NCBI GenBank assembly: GCA_024760905.1
Contig: CM045729.1
Location: forward strand, 1,020,001-1,084,000
From: Plotosus lineatus
Taxonomy: Eukaryota; Chordata; Actinopteri; Siluriformes; Plotosidae
DNA: 64,000 bases
Direction: 5' to 3'
Numbering within the stretch: the stretch's first letter is position 1; each line of letters starts with the position of its first letter. A model generated the notes under the pieces. That model was not told where the DNA came from, searched no databases, and saw only the letters and a list, made by a program, of their open reading frames with translations. Positions 49,163 through 59,812 of the stretch are shown piece after piece. A program made the translations under genes and the position numbers.

Positions 49163-52100
49163 GCAGCCATGAGGCGGGGGGGGCACGAACCAGTGTCTCT
49201 CCCCCTTATGCCGGTCCCAAGCCCGGATAAATGCAGAGGGTTGCGACAGGAAGGGCATCCGGCGTAAAACTTCTGCCACATTTAAAAAATGCAAATGATC
49301 AATACAGAATTCATACCGGATCGGTCGAGGCCCGGGTTAACAACGACCGCCATCAGTGCTGTCAACCAACAGGGTGCTGATGGAAATTGGACTACTGTTG
49401 GTCGAAGACATCGAAGAAGGAGAGGTGGGAGGCGTGTCCGTAGGCAGAGAGAGAAGAGGAAATGTGTGAGCCTAGGACTGAGAGTAGGAACTTTGAATGT
49501 TGGAACTATGCAAGGAAAAGATAGGGAGCTGGCTGACATGATGCAGAGGAGGAAGGTGGACATACTGTGTGTTCAGGAGACAAGGTGGAAAGGTAGAAAG
49601 GCTAGAAGCTTAGGAGCAGGGTTTAAACTGTTTTATCATGGTGTGGATGGGAAGAGAAATGGAGTAGGAGTCATCTTGAAGGAGGGGTTTGTCAGGAATG
49701 TTCTAGACGTGAAAAGAGTGTCAGACAGAGTGATGAGTCTCAAGTTAGAAATTGAAGGCGTGATGGTCAATGTTGTTAGTGCTTATGCCCCACAGGCAGG
49801 ATGTAAGCTAGAAGAGAAGGAGAGATTCTGGAGTGATTTAGATGAAGTGATGCAGAATACCCCCAGAGGTGAAAGAGTGGTCATTGGAGCAGACTTCAAT
49901 GGACATGTTGGTGCAGGCAACAGAGGGACGAGGAAGTGATGGGCAGGTTTGGTATCCAGGACAGGAACACAGAAGAACAGATGTTGATCGATTTTGCAAA
50001 AAGGATGGAAATGGCTGTGGTGAATACTTTCTTCAAGAAGAAACAGAAGCATAGGGTGACTTATGAAAGCGGAGGTAAGAGCACACAGGTAGACTACATC
50101 TTGTGCAGGCGATGTAATTTGAAGGAAGTCAGTGACTGCAAAGTAGTAGTTGGTGAGAGTGTTGCCAAACAGCATAGGATGGTGGTGTGCAGGATGACAC
50201 TGATGGTGAGAAAAGTGAAAAAGGCAAAGGCAGAGCAGAAGACAAAGTGGTGGAAGCTGAAAAAGGAAGAGTGTCGTGTTGTCTTCAAGGAGGAGTTGAA
50301 ACAGGCTTTGGGTAGTCAGGAAGTGCTTCCAGAGGACTGGACAACCACAGCCAACGGGATCAGGAGACCGGTAGGAGAGTACTTGGTGTATCCTCTGGAA
50401 GGAAAGTAGATAAGGAAACTTGGTGGTGGAATGAGGAAGTGCAGGAGTGTGTACAAAAGAAGAGGTTAGCCAAGAAGAAGTGGGACATTGAGAGGACCAA
50501 AGAGAGTAAACAGGAGTACAGGGAGACACAGCGTAAGGCAAAGGTAGCAGTGTCAAAGGCCAAACAGAGGGCGTATGATGACTTGTATGATAGGTTGAAC
50601 AGTAAGGAGGGAGAAAATGATCTATACAGGTTAGCACAGCAGAGAAATAGAGATGGGAAAGACATGCAGCAAGTTAGAGTGATAAAGGACAGAGAGGGAA
50701 ATGTATTGACTGATGACAGAAGTGTGCTGGGAAGATGGAAAGAGTACTTTGAAGAGCTGATGAATGAAGAAAATGAGAGAGAAAAAAGAGTAGAAGGGGT
50801 GACCGTTGAGGAGCAGGAAGTAGCAAAGATTAGTAAGGGAGAAGTGAGGAGGGGATTGAAGAGGATGAAGAGTGGAAAGGCAGTTGGCCCTGATGACATA
50901 CCAGTTGAGGTATGGAAGTGTCTATGGGAGGTAGCAGTAGATTTTCTGACAAGAATATTCAACAAGGTCTTAGAAAGTGAGCAGATGCCAGAGGAATGGA
51001 GGAGAAGTGTGCTTGTGCCCATTTTTAAGAACAAGGGAGATGTACAGCGTTGTGGCAACTACAGAGGGATAAAGTTGATGAGCCATACAATGAAGCTATG
51101 GGAAAGAATAGTGGAAGCAAGACTAAGGGCAGAGGTCAGCATTTGTGAACAACAGTTTGGTTTCATGCCAAGAAAGAGCACCACAGATGCAGTGTTTGCT
51201 TTGAGGATGTTAATAGAGAAGTACAGAGAAGGTCAGAGGGAGCTGCATTGTGCCTTTGTGGATCTGGAGAAAGCATATGACAGGGTGCCGAGAGAAGAAC
51301 TGTGGTATTGTATGAGGAAGTCTGGAGTGACAGAGAAGTATGTTAGAGTGGTGCAGGACATGTATGAGAGATGTAAGACAGTGGTGAGGTGTGCTGTTGG
51401 TGTGACAGAAGAGTTCAAGGTGGAGGTGGGACTGCATCAAGGGTCAGCTCTCAGCCCCTTCTTGTTTGCTATGGTGATGGACAGGCTAACAGACGAGGTT
51501 AGACAAGAATCTCCATGGACTATGATGTTTGCAGATGACATTGTGATCTGTAGTGAGAGCAGAGACCAAGTGGAGGAAAATCTAGAGAGGTGGAGGTATG
51601 CCCTGGAAAGGAGGGGATTGAAGGTTAGTCTTAGTAAGACAGAATACATGTGTGTGAACGACAAGGACCCAAGAGGAACTTTGAGGTTACAGGGGGCAGA
51701 GATAAAGAAGGTGGAGGATTTTAAGTACTTAGGCTCAACAATCCAGAGCAATGGAGAGTGTGGAAAAGAGGTGAAGAAGCACGTGCAGGCAGGTTGGAAT
51801 GGATGGAGAAAAGTGTCCGTGTGATGTGTGATAGGAGAGTATCGGCAAGAATGAAGGGAAAAGTGTACAAGACAGTGATGAGGCCAGCAATGTTGTATGG
51901 TTTAGAGACAGTGGCCCTGGGGAAAAGACAGGAGTCAGAGTTGGAGGTAGCAGAGATGAAAATGTTGAGGTTCTCTCTGGGAGTAACGAGGATGGATAGG
52001 ATCAGAAATGAGTACATCAGAGGGACAGCACATGTTAGATGTTTTGGAGACAAAGTCAGAGAGGCTAGATTGAGATGGTTTGGACATGTACAGAGGAGGG

Positions 52101-52313
52101 ATAGTGAGTATATTGGTCGTAGGATGCTGAGGTTGAACTACCAGGCAAAAGGCCCAGAGGAAGACCAAAGAGAAGATTTATGGATGCGGTGAAGGCGGAC
52201 ATGAAGGTCGTTGGAGTAAGAGTAGAAGATGCAGAGGATAGGGAGAGATGGAGGCAGATCATTTGCTGTGGCGACCCCTGAAGGGAACAGCCGAAAGGAA
52301 AAGAAGAAGAAGA
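49163..52313 (+). mobile_element. RTE-clade LINE, copy F (full length, youngest)
   Basis: Complete 3151-bp insertion flanked by a perfect 17-bp duplication AGTATGTTCTATATAAT (49146-49162 and 52314-52330). The 5' UTR starts GCAGCCATGAGG and includes GGGTTGCGACAGGAAGGGC (about 49239). The 3' end is GGCGACCCCTGAAGGGAACA followed by GCCGAAAGGAAAAGAAG repeats. It carries the least damaged coding frame of the eight RTE copies here and lies head-to-head with copy D, their 5' ends about 840 bp apart. Confidence 0.95.
49289..52281 (+). pseudogene. RTE polyprotein (AP endonuclease + reverse transcriptase), four frame breaks
   Basis: About 1000 codons from ATG 49289 to TGA 52279-52281. Endonuclease: LNVGTMQGKDREL, QETRWKG, YAPQ, GADFNGHVGAG and STQVDYILCRRC, with AKQHRMVV in place of the usual [80 protein letters not shown] and MMFADDIVICSES (catalytic FADD). 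C-terminus: ARLRWFGHVQRRDSEYIG and EDRERWRQIICCGDP. The frame shifts at about 49927, 50361, 51811 and 52135. Each shift is the loss of one G from a G run compared with the other copies. No other inactivating change was seen. Confidence 0.92.
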
Positions 52314-52361
52314 AGTATGTTCTATATAATTTTGAGTAAAATTATTATTTTTTTTTTAATT

Positions 52362-52733
52362 TTGAGGGATAAAGTTGATGACCCATACGATGAAGTTGTG
52401 GGAAAGAATAGTGGAAGCTAGATTAAGGACAGAGGTCACCATTTTTGAACAACAGTTTGGTTTCATGCCAAGAAAGAGCACCACAGATGCAGTGTTTGCT
52501 TTGAGGATGTTAATATAGAAGTACAGAGAAGGCCAGAGGGAGCTGCATTGTGCCTTTGTGGATCTGGAAAAAAGCATATGACAGGGTGCCAAGAGGACTG
52601 TGGTATTGCATGAGGAAGTCTGGAGTGGCAGAGAAGTATGTTAGAGTGATGCAGGACATGTATGAGAGATGTAAGACAGTGGTGAGGTGTGCTGTCGGTG
52701 TGACAGAAGAGTTCAAGGTGGAGGTAGGACCCG
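52362..52733 (+). pseudogene. RTE LINE fragment, copy G
   Basis: RT segment only: [49 protein letters not shown], then shifted frames. Truncated at both ends. It stops at GGTGGAGGTAGG, where the module-Y sequence (CCCGAGCCCCCGTGAATAAT) begins. Confidence 0.85.
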
Positions 52734-52742
52734 AGCCCCCGT

Positions 52743-53087
52743 GAATAATAGGGTGCTGGATCGCTGAACCAAAGGTTGGGGGTTCGAGTCCCACTCTCCA
52801 CAAGGTTGTCACTGTCCCCCCAGTGCAGCTAACTGGGTTATCAAACGCCCATGTCTCTCAATGTCTATGGTGAGAGGCATGTAAAAGAACCATTGCTGAC
52901 TTTCGTAATGAGTAGGCTGCAAAGTCGTCAGCGTGTTTCTGTCCCTTACTAAAAAGGGTTGTGACAGGAAGGGCATCCGACGTAAAAAAAACCTCTGCCA
53001 AAATCAAAACGTGCGAATCAAATTATTTGCTGTGGCGACTCCTGAGTAAAAGGGGAAAAAGCCGAAAGGAAGACAGACTGTACTGCT
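52743..53087 (+). mobile_element. SINE with RTE-type tail, 5' end trimmed
   Basis: Starts GGGTGCTGGATCG (lacking the first 20-25 bp), B box GGTTCGAGTCCC (about 52783), 5'-UTR-like GGGTTGTGACAGGAAGGGC (about 52958) and 3'-end-like TTTGCTGTGGCGACTCC (about 53026). It splits module Y: GAATAAT before, ACTGTACTGCTC after. Confidence 0.88.
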
Positions 53088-53550
53088 CTTACCACAGACG
53101 AATGGAAGTTAGTTTCAGTTTTCACAGATATAAACAGTCCCTCACCCACCAAACCGTCTTTCCAGACAGCGTGTCATGTGACTGAGAAACTATAAAAATA
53201 TCAATTCTCCTCTTCTGAAAATGAGGTATTACATGTTGGAATTAAGTACAGTTTTGACCGCACGGTAGCATAGTGGTTAGAACGTCCATCTCACATCAAG
53301 AAGACCTGTGTTTGATTCCAAGGCTTAGCCATTTCTGTGTGGAGTGGACATGGACCCCCTCCCATGCTTGTGTGGGTTTCCATCTGGTACTCTGGTTCCC
53401 TCCAATAGTCCAAATCATGCATGGGAATCTGACTGGCTCTTGCAAATTGCCCCTAGGTGAGAAAGTGAATGGTCGTGTGTGTGATGGCCCTGTGATGGCC
53501 TGGTGAGCCATTCAGGGTGTATCCCACCTTTGCAAGATTCGACTAAGATG
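53088..53550 (+). repeat. Repeat module Y with embedded fish SINE, copy 1
   Basis: Colinear with 58190-58680: ACTGTACTGCTCTTACCA, GACGAATGGAAGTTAGTTTC, CAGTCCCTCACCCACCAAA, then a tRNA-type SINE from about 53262 (CATAGTGGTTAGAACG, GTGTTTGATTCC) with AATTGCCCCTAGG and TGGTGAGCCATTCAGGGTG. Confidence 0.8.
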
Positions 53551-53556
53551 TGCTCC

Positions 53557-53557
<1 letters not shown>

Positions 53558-53599
<42 letters not shown>

Positions 53600-53609
53600 G
53601 TGAATGTGT

Positions 53610-53669
<60 letters not shown>

Positions 53670-53700
53670 CATATGCATGTGTGTGTGTGTGCGTGTGTGT
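53558..53700. repeat. (GT)n microsatellites
   Basis: Several GT tracts separated by short breaks (GTGGTGAATGTGTTGTTTG, GCATATGCATG), continuing from the SINE tail of module Y. Confidence 0.95.
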
Positions 53701-53739
53701 GTGTTTGAGTTTGTGCGTATTTGATATCAATCAGATTAC

Positions 53740-54680
53740 ACTGACCTGTGACTGAGCGGGTTTATGGTGACTCTTAAGAATGAGCTCTCTGTGCTATCGC
53801 GGCTCACATGCGGTCGGTGTTAAACCTGAACCTGGAGCATCGGATGATTGATGCTCAGCCAAGCTAATACAGAGTTAATGGCTCTAACTACATCAAATTT
53901 ATCGTCAGAATCCCCATCACGGCAGAAACTGAAATTCATCAAAACACCCAGCTTTAATTCATCATGTTCTTTTATCCTGCCATGTTGTTAATGATCAGGA
54001 AAACAGCACACATGTATGCTAATGCGCAGTTTAAATCACTTCCAGCGTTACCCAATGTGACAGCAACCTGATTGGAATGAGCAGATATGAACGATGCTGT
54101 GTTGAGAGAGACGAGTGCACAGAACAAATAGATAGACTCTGCAGAAACATGACAAAAAGGAAAAGGCATTCGAGTGATATTAGCATCACAATATACAAAC
54201 TCTATTAGTTTGAGCTTCAATGCTGGCATGGGGTTATTTTCCTCTAACAGAGCATCCCTGGCTTTTATTTTTCATATTACTGCAACAATTCAACAATTTT
54301 CTTATTTCCTAAAACGATAACACATTTATTTTATTTCCTGATAAGAACAGATGTCCTATTAACTCAGTGCAAGGTCTGGACAGCGAAATCTTATAATACG
54401 GCATTTTCAAACTGTGCTTTTTTTCGATTTATACATTTCAGTCGCTGTTACTTGTTATTGTTCATTCAAGTCTGTAAGTGCTTTGGTAGCTTTCAGAATG
54501 TTTCCTCGAGCCAGTGCTTGCCACTTTCCATGGAGAACCTTGCCAGGCGTAATAAACTGTACAGAATATTTTCTGTATAGCTCTGAATATTGAATGATTC
54601 CCTGGATGCTGCAGCGACTGACTAGTCTGGATATGCATTTTATTTGCCCTCCATAACCACTTAGATTGCATGTACAGTAG
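53740..54680. other. No supported gene
   Basis: About 0.9 kb of low-repeat, mostly AT-rich sequence without a convincing frame. It may be single-copy. A short AGTAGGCCCTTGACCATTCG motif at its right edge resembles a DNA-transposon end. Confidence 0.55.
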
Positions 54681-54713
54681 GCCCTTGACCATTCGCGGTT
54701 TAGCACTCGCACC

Positions 54714-54937
54714 CTGTACAGAGGAGGGATAGTGAGTATATTGGTCGTAGGATGCTGAGGTTGGAACTACCAGGCAAAAGGGCCAGAGGAAGACCAAAGA
54801 GAAGATTAATGGATGCGGTGAAGGCGGACATGAAGGTCGTTGGTGTAAGAGAAGAAGATGCAAAGGATAGGGTGAGATGGAGGCAGAGTATTGGCTGTGG
54901 CGACCCCTGAAGGGAAAAGCCGAAAGGAAAAGAAGAC
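54714..54937 (+). pseudogene. RTE LINE fragment, copy H (last 220 bp)
   Basis: VQRRDSEYIGRRMLRLELPG, RGRPKRRLMDAVKADMKVVG, DAKDRVRWRQSIGCGDP, then the normal 3' end GGCGACCCCTGAAGGGAAAA. Open across its whole length. Short 5' truncation; target duplication not identified. Confidence 0.88.
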
Positions 54938-55119
54938 CTTTTAAGACCTCCTTCTGCTTCAATATTGTACTGATGGTAGACAGGTTTGGCCATATTCCTT
55001 TGCGATATCACTCAACCGCATGCCACGAGCCCGCTTCTTCTTTTCACTCGCACTGGAAATCACACGCACATGTGTGTGTGTTTCTGTGTGTGTGCACATG
55101 TGTTGGCCACATGTGTTGG

Positions 55120-56040
55120 CCCTTCAGCGACTCATCAATCACTTCGCGGAGGCATGCACAGAGTTTGGACTCACTATCAGCCTCAAGAAAACCAACATTA
55201 TGGGTCAGGATGTCAGCACAACTCCCACAATCAACATCGGCGATTACACCCTGGAAGTGGTGGACAAGTTCACTTACCTTGGCTCCACCATCTCCAGCAA
55301 CCTATCCCTGGATGCTGAGCTAAACGTAAGGATAGGCAAAGCAGCAACATCCATGGCCCGCCTTGCGAAGCGTGTGTGGAACAACCCCAGGCTGACCCTA
55401 AACACGAAGATGAAGGTGTACCAAGCATGCGTGTTGAGCACGCTTCTATACGGCAGTGAGGCCTGGACCCTATACATGCACCAGGAGCGAAGACTAAACG
55501 CCTTTCACCTGCGCAACCTCAGACGACTCCTCGGCATTACCTGGCAGGATCGTGTCTCCAACTCGCTGCGTCTTGGCCCAGGCAGGCATGTCAAGCATGT
55601 TCGCCATCCTCTCCCAGAAGCGCCTGCGCTGGCTCGGACACATATGCAGGATGGATGAATTCCGCATTCCAAAGGACATCCTCTATGGCGAGCTTGCCTC
55701 AGGAACACGACCAACAGGACGACCCGCCCTGCGCTACAAGGATGTCTGCAAGAGGGACCTGAAGTCATGCAGCATCAACCCAGTAGATCTCGAGGCAGCG
55801 AGCTCCGACCGCTCTAGCTGGCGTGGAAAGGTAAAATCCGGTGTGCAGCAGGCCGAGGAGAAGAGAGAGATCCAGCATGAGGAGAAGAAGAACCGCAAAC
55901 AGCAGAGAATTCTGTCTGCCACAGCCTGCCCCACGATCCCTACTGCAGAATACACTTGCAGCAAGTGTGGTAGGAGCTGCATTTCCCGCATTGGCTTATT
56001 CAGCCACAGCCGGCGCTGCAGCCTCACAGCTAATTGATAG
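55120..56040 (+). pseudogene. LINE RT C-terminus with terminal C2HC zinc finger
   Basis: LQRLINHFAEACTEFGLTIS, LKKTNIMGQDV, VVDKFTYLGSTISSNLSLDA, RLAKRVWNNPRLTLNTKMKV, LLYGSEAWTLY, LNAFHLRNLRRLLGITWQDR. After a frameshift at about 55560: LRWLGHICRMDEFRIPKDIL, RPTGRPALRYKDVCKRDLKS, and a terminal finger YTCSKCGRSC ... GLFSHSRRCS at about 55955-56025. Encodes thumb and C-terminal domain only. The RT palm is missing, so this is a 5'-truncated copy. Its family differs from the other LINEs here; clade not assigned. Confidence 0.8.
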
Positions 56041-56349
56041 ACCTGCCTAGGTGCAGACTCCATTGTCTCTAGAGACAGACGGATGCCAACAACAGAAGCA
56101 CGTGTGTTGGCCATGACTTCTTAGCAGAGTTATAATCTTACAAATGTTTGTGGAACGCAAAAAGCCTGAATCAAAAAACTCATGAAACAACAGAAAATCT
56201 GTCCTTTACACAAAAACATTATGGGAGATTCAGCTGCAAAATAGCCAATGAGAGGGAGCTGCATCATCCCTCCAAGCCAATGGGAGGCCAGCGGGGCGGG
56301 ATGTTGGAAGATAGTCAATAGGAAAGCAGCTCTTGCATTGTCTGAGGAT
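56041..56349. other. No supported gene
   Basis: Contains the 3' trailer of the LINE fragment and a stretch (56130-56349) that may be the left part of a nonautonomous DNA transposon ending in module X. Confidence 0.4.
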
Positions 56350-56575
56350 TAAATGGTGCTTTTTAATGTTTGAATGACTCATTTGGAGCGTTTCATAGGG
56401 AGAAGTTGTTTCGTATACAGAGAAAAAACATTTTGGAATTTTTTTTTTGTAACCGAGATTTTTAGTTTGCTGGGACTATCGTAAAGTGAGGTATCACTGT
56501 ACTGTGTTTGTGCTGTGCATAAGTGCTTCCCCTTTGAATAACAAACTGACTCTTTTCCATCTCCTGCATTCTATA
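56350..56575 (+). repeat. Repeat module X, copy 2
   Basis: Colinear with 48840-49085 (see that entry). It contains TATCGTAAAGTGAGGTATCA, similar to a transposon terminus. The Tc1 element is inserted at its right edge at a TA. Confidence 0.7.
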
Positions 56576-56577
56576 TA

Positions 56578-58124
56578 CACTCTAGTCCTTCTAAAAAATA
56601 GCAGATTGATACACTTCATTATTTTCTGTCATGTCCTGATAAAAATTAGACTTTCATATATTTTAGATTCATTGCACACCAACTGAAACATTTCAGGTCT
56701 TTTACTGTTTTAATACTGATGATTTTCGCATACAGCTCATGGAAACCCAAAATTTCTATCTCAAAAAATGAGCATATGATGTTCAGGTAGTCTAAACGAG
56801 CTATTAACCTAATCATCTGAATCAACCAATTAACTCTAAACACCTGCAAAAGATTCCTGAGGCTTTTAAAAACTCCCAGTCTGGTTCATTACTCAAAACC
56901 GCAATCATGGGTAAGACTGCCGACCTGACTGCTGTCCAGAAGGCCATCATTGACACCCTCAAGCAAGAGGGTAAGACACAGAAAGAAATCTCTGAGCGAA
57001 TAGTGCTGTATCAAGGCACCTCAGTGGGACGTCTGTGGGAGGGAAAAAGTGTAGCAGGAAACGATGCACAACCAGAAGAGGTGACTGGACCCTGAGGAAG
57101 ATTGTGGAGAAGGGCCGATTCCAGACCTTGGGGGACCTGTGGAAGCAGTGGACTGGGCTACAGGTGCCTCTTTCCCCAGGTCAAGCCACTTTTGAACCAG
57201 AAACAGTGGCAGAAACGCCTGACTTGGGCTACAGAGAAGCAGCACTGGACTGTTGCTCAGTGGTCCAAAGTACGTTTTTTGGATGAAAGCAAATTTTGCA
57301 TGTCATTTGGAAATCAAGGTGCCAGAGTCTGGAGGAAGACTGGGGAGAAGGAAATGCCAAAATGCCTTAAGTCCAGTGTGAAGTACCCACAGTCAGTGAT
57401 GGTCTGGGGTGCCATGTCAGCTTCTGGTGTTGGTCCACTGTGTTTTATCAAGGGCAGGGTCAATGCAGCTAGCTTTAGGAGATTTTGGAGCATTTCATCC
57501 TTCCATCTGCTGAAAAGCTTTATGGAGATAAAGCTTTCTTTTTTCAGCACGACCTGGCACCTGATCACAGTGCCAAAACCACTGATAAATGGTTTACTGA
57601 CCATGGCATTACTGTGCTCAATTGGCCTGCCAACTCTCCTGACCTGAACCCCATAAAGAATCTATGGGATATTGTGAAGAGAAAGTTGAGAGACATCAGA
57701 CCCAGCACTGTGGATGGATGAGCTTAAGGCCGCTATCAAAGCATCCTGGGCCTCCATCACACCTCAGCAGTGCCACAGGCTGTTTGCCTCCATGCCACAC
57801 CGCATTGAAGCAGTCATTTCTGCAGAAGGATTCCCGACCAATTATTGAGTGCAGAACTGAACATAATTATTTGAAGGTTGACTTTTTTGTATCAAAAACA
57901 CTTTTATAATTGGTTGGATGAAATATGCTAATTTTTTGACATAGGAATTTTGGGTTTTCATGAGCTGTATGCCAAAATCATCAGTATTAAAACAATAAAA
58001 GGCCTGAAATATGTCAGTTTGTGTGCAATGAATCTATAATAAATGAAAGTTTAATTTTTATCAGTACATTCCAGAAAATAAAAAACTTTATCACAATATG
58101 CTAAGTTTTTGAGAAGGACAAGTG
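56578..58124 (+). mobile_element. Tc1-like transposon with about 200-bp inverted ends
   Basis: Flanked by TA dinucleotides. The ends start CACT(C/T)...TAGTCCTTCT / TTGTCCTTCTC and remain inverted-repeat matched for roughly 200 bp (for example TACTGATAAAAATTA, ATTCATTGCACAC and ATACTGATGATTTT on both arms), up to about 56780 and from about 57935. The arms enclose one transposase gene. Length about 1.55 kb, normal for Tc1. Confidence 0.9.
56907..57846 (+). pseudogene. Tc1-like transposase, catalytic E replaced by K
   Basis: Starts MGKTADLTAVQKAIIDTLKQ (helix-turn-helix region), with KEISERI. A deletion/frameshift follows at about 57010-57100. Then KRCTTRRGDWTLRKIVEKG, PLLNQKQWQKRLTWATEKQH, DESKFCMSFGNQGARVWRKT (first D), SVMVWGAMSASGVGPLCFIK, FQHDLAPDHSAKTT (second D) and SPDLNPIKNLWDIVKRKLRD, where the third acidic residue of DD34E is lysine. 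The end QQCHRLFASMPHRIEAVI is recognisable and stops at about 57846. At least three frameshifts. Cut-and-paste activity is not possible. Confidence 0.9.
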
Positions 58125-58131
58125 TATATAT

Positions 58132-58700
58132 ATATATATTCGCGGGAGGGTCCGGAACCGAGCCCCCACAAATAATTGGGGCCTACTGTACTGCTCTTAC
58201 CATAGACGAATGGAAGTTAGTTTCAGTTCTTACAGATAAACAGTCCCTCACCCACCAAACCGTCTTTCCCGACAGCGTGTCATATGACTGAGAAACTGTA
58301 TAAAAATGTACATTCTCCTCTTCTGAAAATGAGGTATTACATGTTGGAATTAAGTACAGTTTCGACAGCAAGATGGAATAGTGGTTCGAACGTCCGTCTC
58401 ACATCAAGAAGACCTGTGTTTGATTCCGGGGCTCAGCCATTTCTGTGTGGAGTGGACATGGACCCCCACCCCCTCCCGTGCCTGTGTGGGTTTCCATCTG
58501 GTACTCTGGTTTCCTCCAATAGTCCAAATGATACATCTGACTGGCTCTTGCAAATTGCCCCTAGGAGAGAAAGTGAATGGTTGTGTATGTGTGATGGCCC
58601 TGTCATGGCCTGGTCAGCTATTCAGGGTGTATCCCACCTTTTCAAGATTTGGCTAAGATGCACTCCATTTGTTCCACCACCCTAATTAGGTTTAAGTAGC
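58132..58700 (+). repeat. Repeat module Y with embedded fish SINE, copy 2
   Basis: Contains GGTCCGGAACCGAGCCCCCA and AATTGGGGCCTACTGTACTG at the left, then the block colinear with 53088-53550. No SINE interrupts this copy, so it shows the pre-insertion state of the 52743 site. Confidence 0.78.
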
Positions 58701-58719
58701 TTAGAGAATTAATGTAATT

Positions 58720-58976
58720 ATACAATTTTATCTCTTACTGTCATCGAGTGCTGATACTGAAGACTCGTTCCTTACATTATAAACACATTTCTCCTTACAG
58801 AAGATCTCAGCATAGCAACAATTATCCTAATATGCACTAGAAGCCCAAACATGACTGATCTGTTACTATAGAAGCAATAGTTTTCACTTTCTGACCAATC
58901 TCAATAAACAATTTTGAAGTGTAAAATGTTATCTTTTCACCCAAACATGTGTTCATGAAGTCTTCTACGGACTAGA

Positions 58977-58978
<2 letters not shown>
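58720..58978. other. No supported gene
   Basis: AT-rich sequence without recognised elements. Confidence 0.5.
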
Positions 58979-59019
<41 letters not shown>

Positions 59020-59025
59020 TGCACG

Positions 59026-59083
<58 letters not shown>
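58979..59083. repeat. (CA)n microsatellite
   Basis: CA tract with a short GCATGCACGCACG break. Confidence 0.95.
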
Positions 59084-59087
<4 letters not shown>

Positions 59088-59221
59088 TTTTTCTTGTAAT
59101 GTTGTGAATACACACTGATAGGTGTTACACACAAACACATGCCATGCAGGAACAGGACTGTTAAAGCTGTTAAATTTTAATACGAGATTTTTTACATTGT
59201 TTCTCTGAGATTTGGGTTTTT

Positions 59222-59345
59222 TTGTTCTTCTTCTTCTTCTTCTTCTTCTTCTTCTTCTGCTTCTTCTTCTTCTTCTTCTTCTTCTTTTTCTTCTACTACT
59301 TCTTTTTTTCTTGTTCTTTATCTTCTTCTTCTTTTCTTCTTCTAC
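59222..59345. repeat. (TTC)n microsatellite
   Basis: TTC run with variants. Directly adjoins the ATT array. Confidence 0.95.
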
Positions 59346-59350
59346 TTCTT

Positions 59351-59351
<1 letters not shown>

Positions 59352-59419
<68 letters not shown>
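59352..59419. repeat. (ATT)n array, left part
   Basis: Continuous ATT units up to the LTR. The array resumes at 59781 on the other side, so the LTR was inserted into it. Confidence 0.95.
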
Positions 59420-59422
59420 TGT

Positions 59423-59780
59423 TAAGCCTGGGGTGTGTGCTTAGGACCACCAGGATGCAGGAGACGAAAAGAAGGTTCAAACGATTTATTGAACACTAGG
59501 GATAGTAAATTACAGGAATACTAAGTCAAGGGAACTGGTCGAGCATGAAGCAAGAACCAGGGGTCAAAGAGAAGACCGAAAAGCAAAATCACGGGAAAAC
59601 AATCTTCTGACATCGGAGGGAATCGCGCAGCTCCCATTTATAGTTGGCAGCTTGCTGATTGCAGATAAGGACTAGGTTCACTCTGCTTGGAACTCACCTA
59701 CCAGCAACCGCCACGCCCATCGCCAGTGCCTGCAAGATTAAAGAAAAGTTGATTCCGCCAGCCATCACAGACCATAACAA
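59423..59780 (-). mobile_element. Solo LTR inside the ATT array
   Basis: On the minus strand TGTTATGGTCTGTG ... GGCTTAACA, TG...CA ends. TATA-like ACTATAAATGG (complement at about 59636) and AATAAATCG (complement at about 59482). Words GCAGGCACTGGCGA(T/G)G and GCTCGACCAGTTCCC are shared with the LTRs at 17563 and 23069. Confidence 0.85.
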
Positions 59781-59812
59781 TTATTATTATTATTATTATT
59801 ATTATTATCATC
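59781..59812. repeat. (ATT)n array, right part, next to LINE 3' end
   Basis: ATT units, then ATCATCATTTACAG at the LINE 3' junction. Confidence 0.9.
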
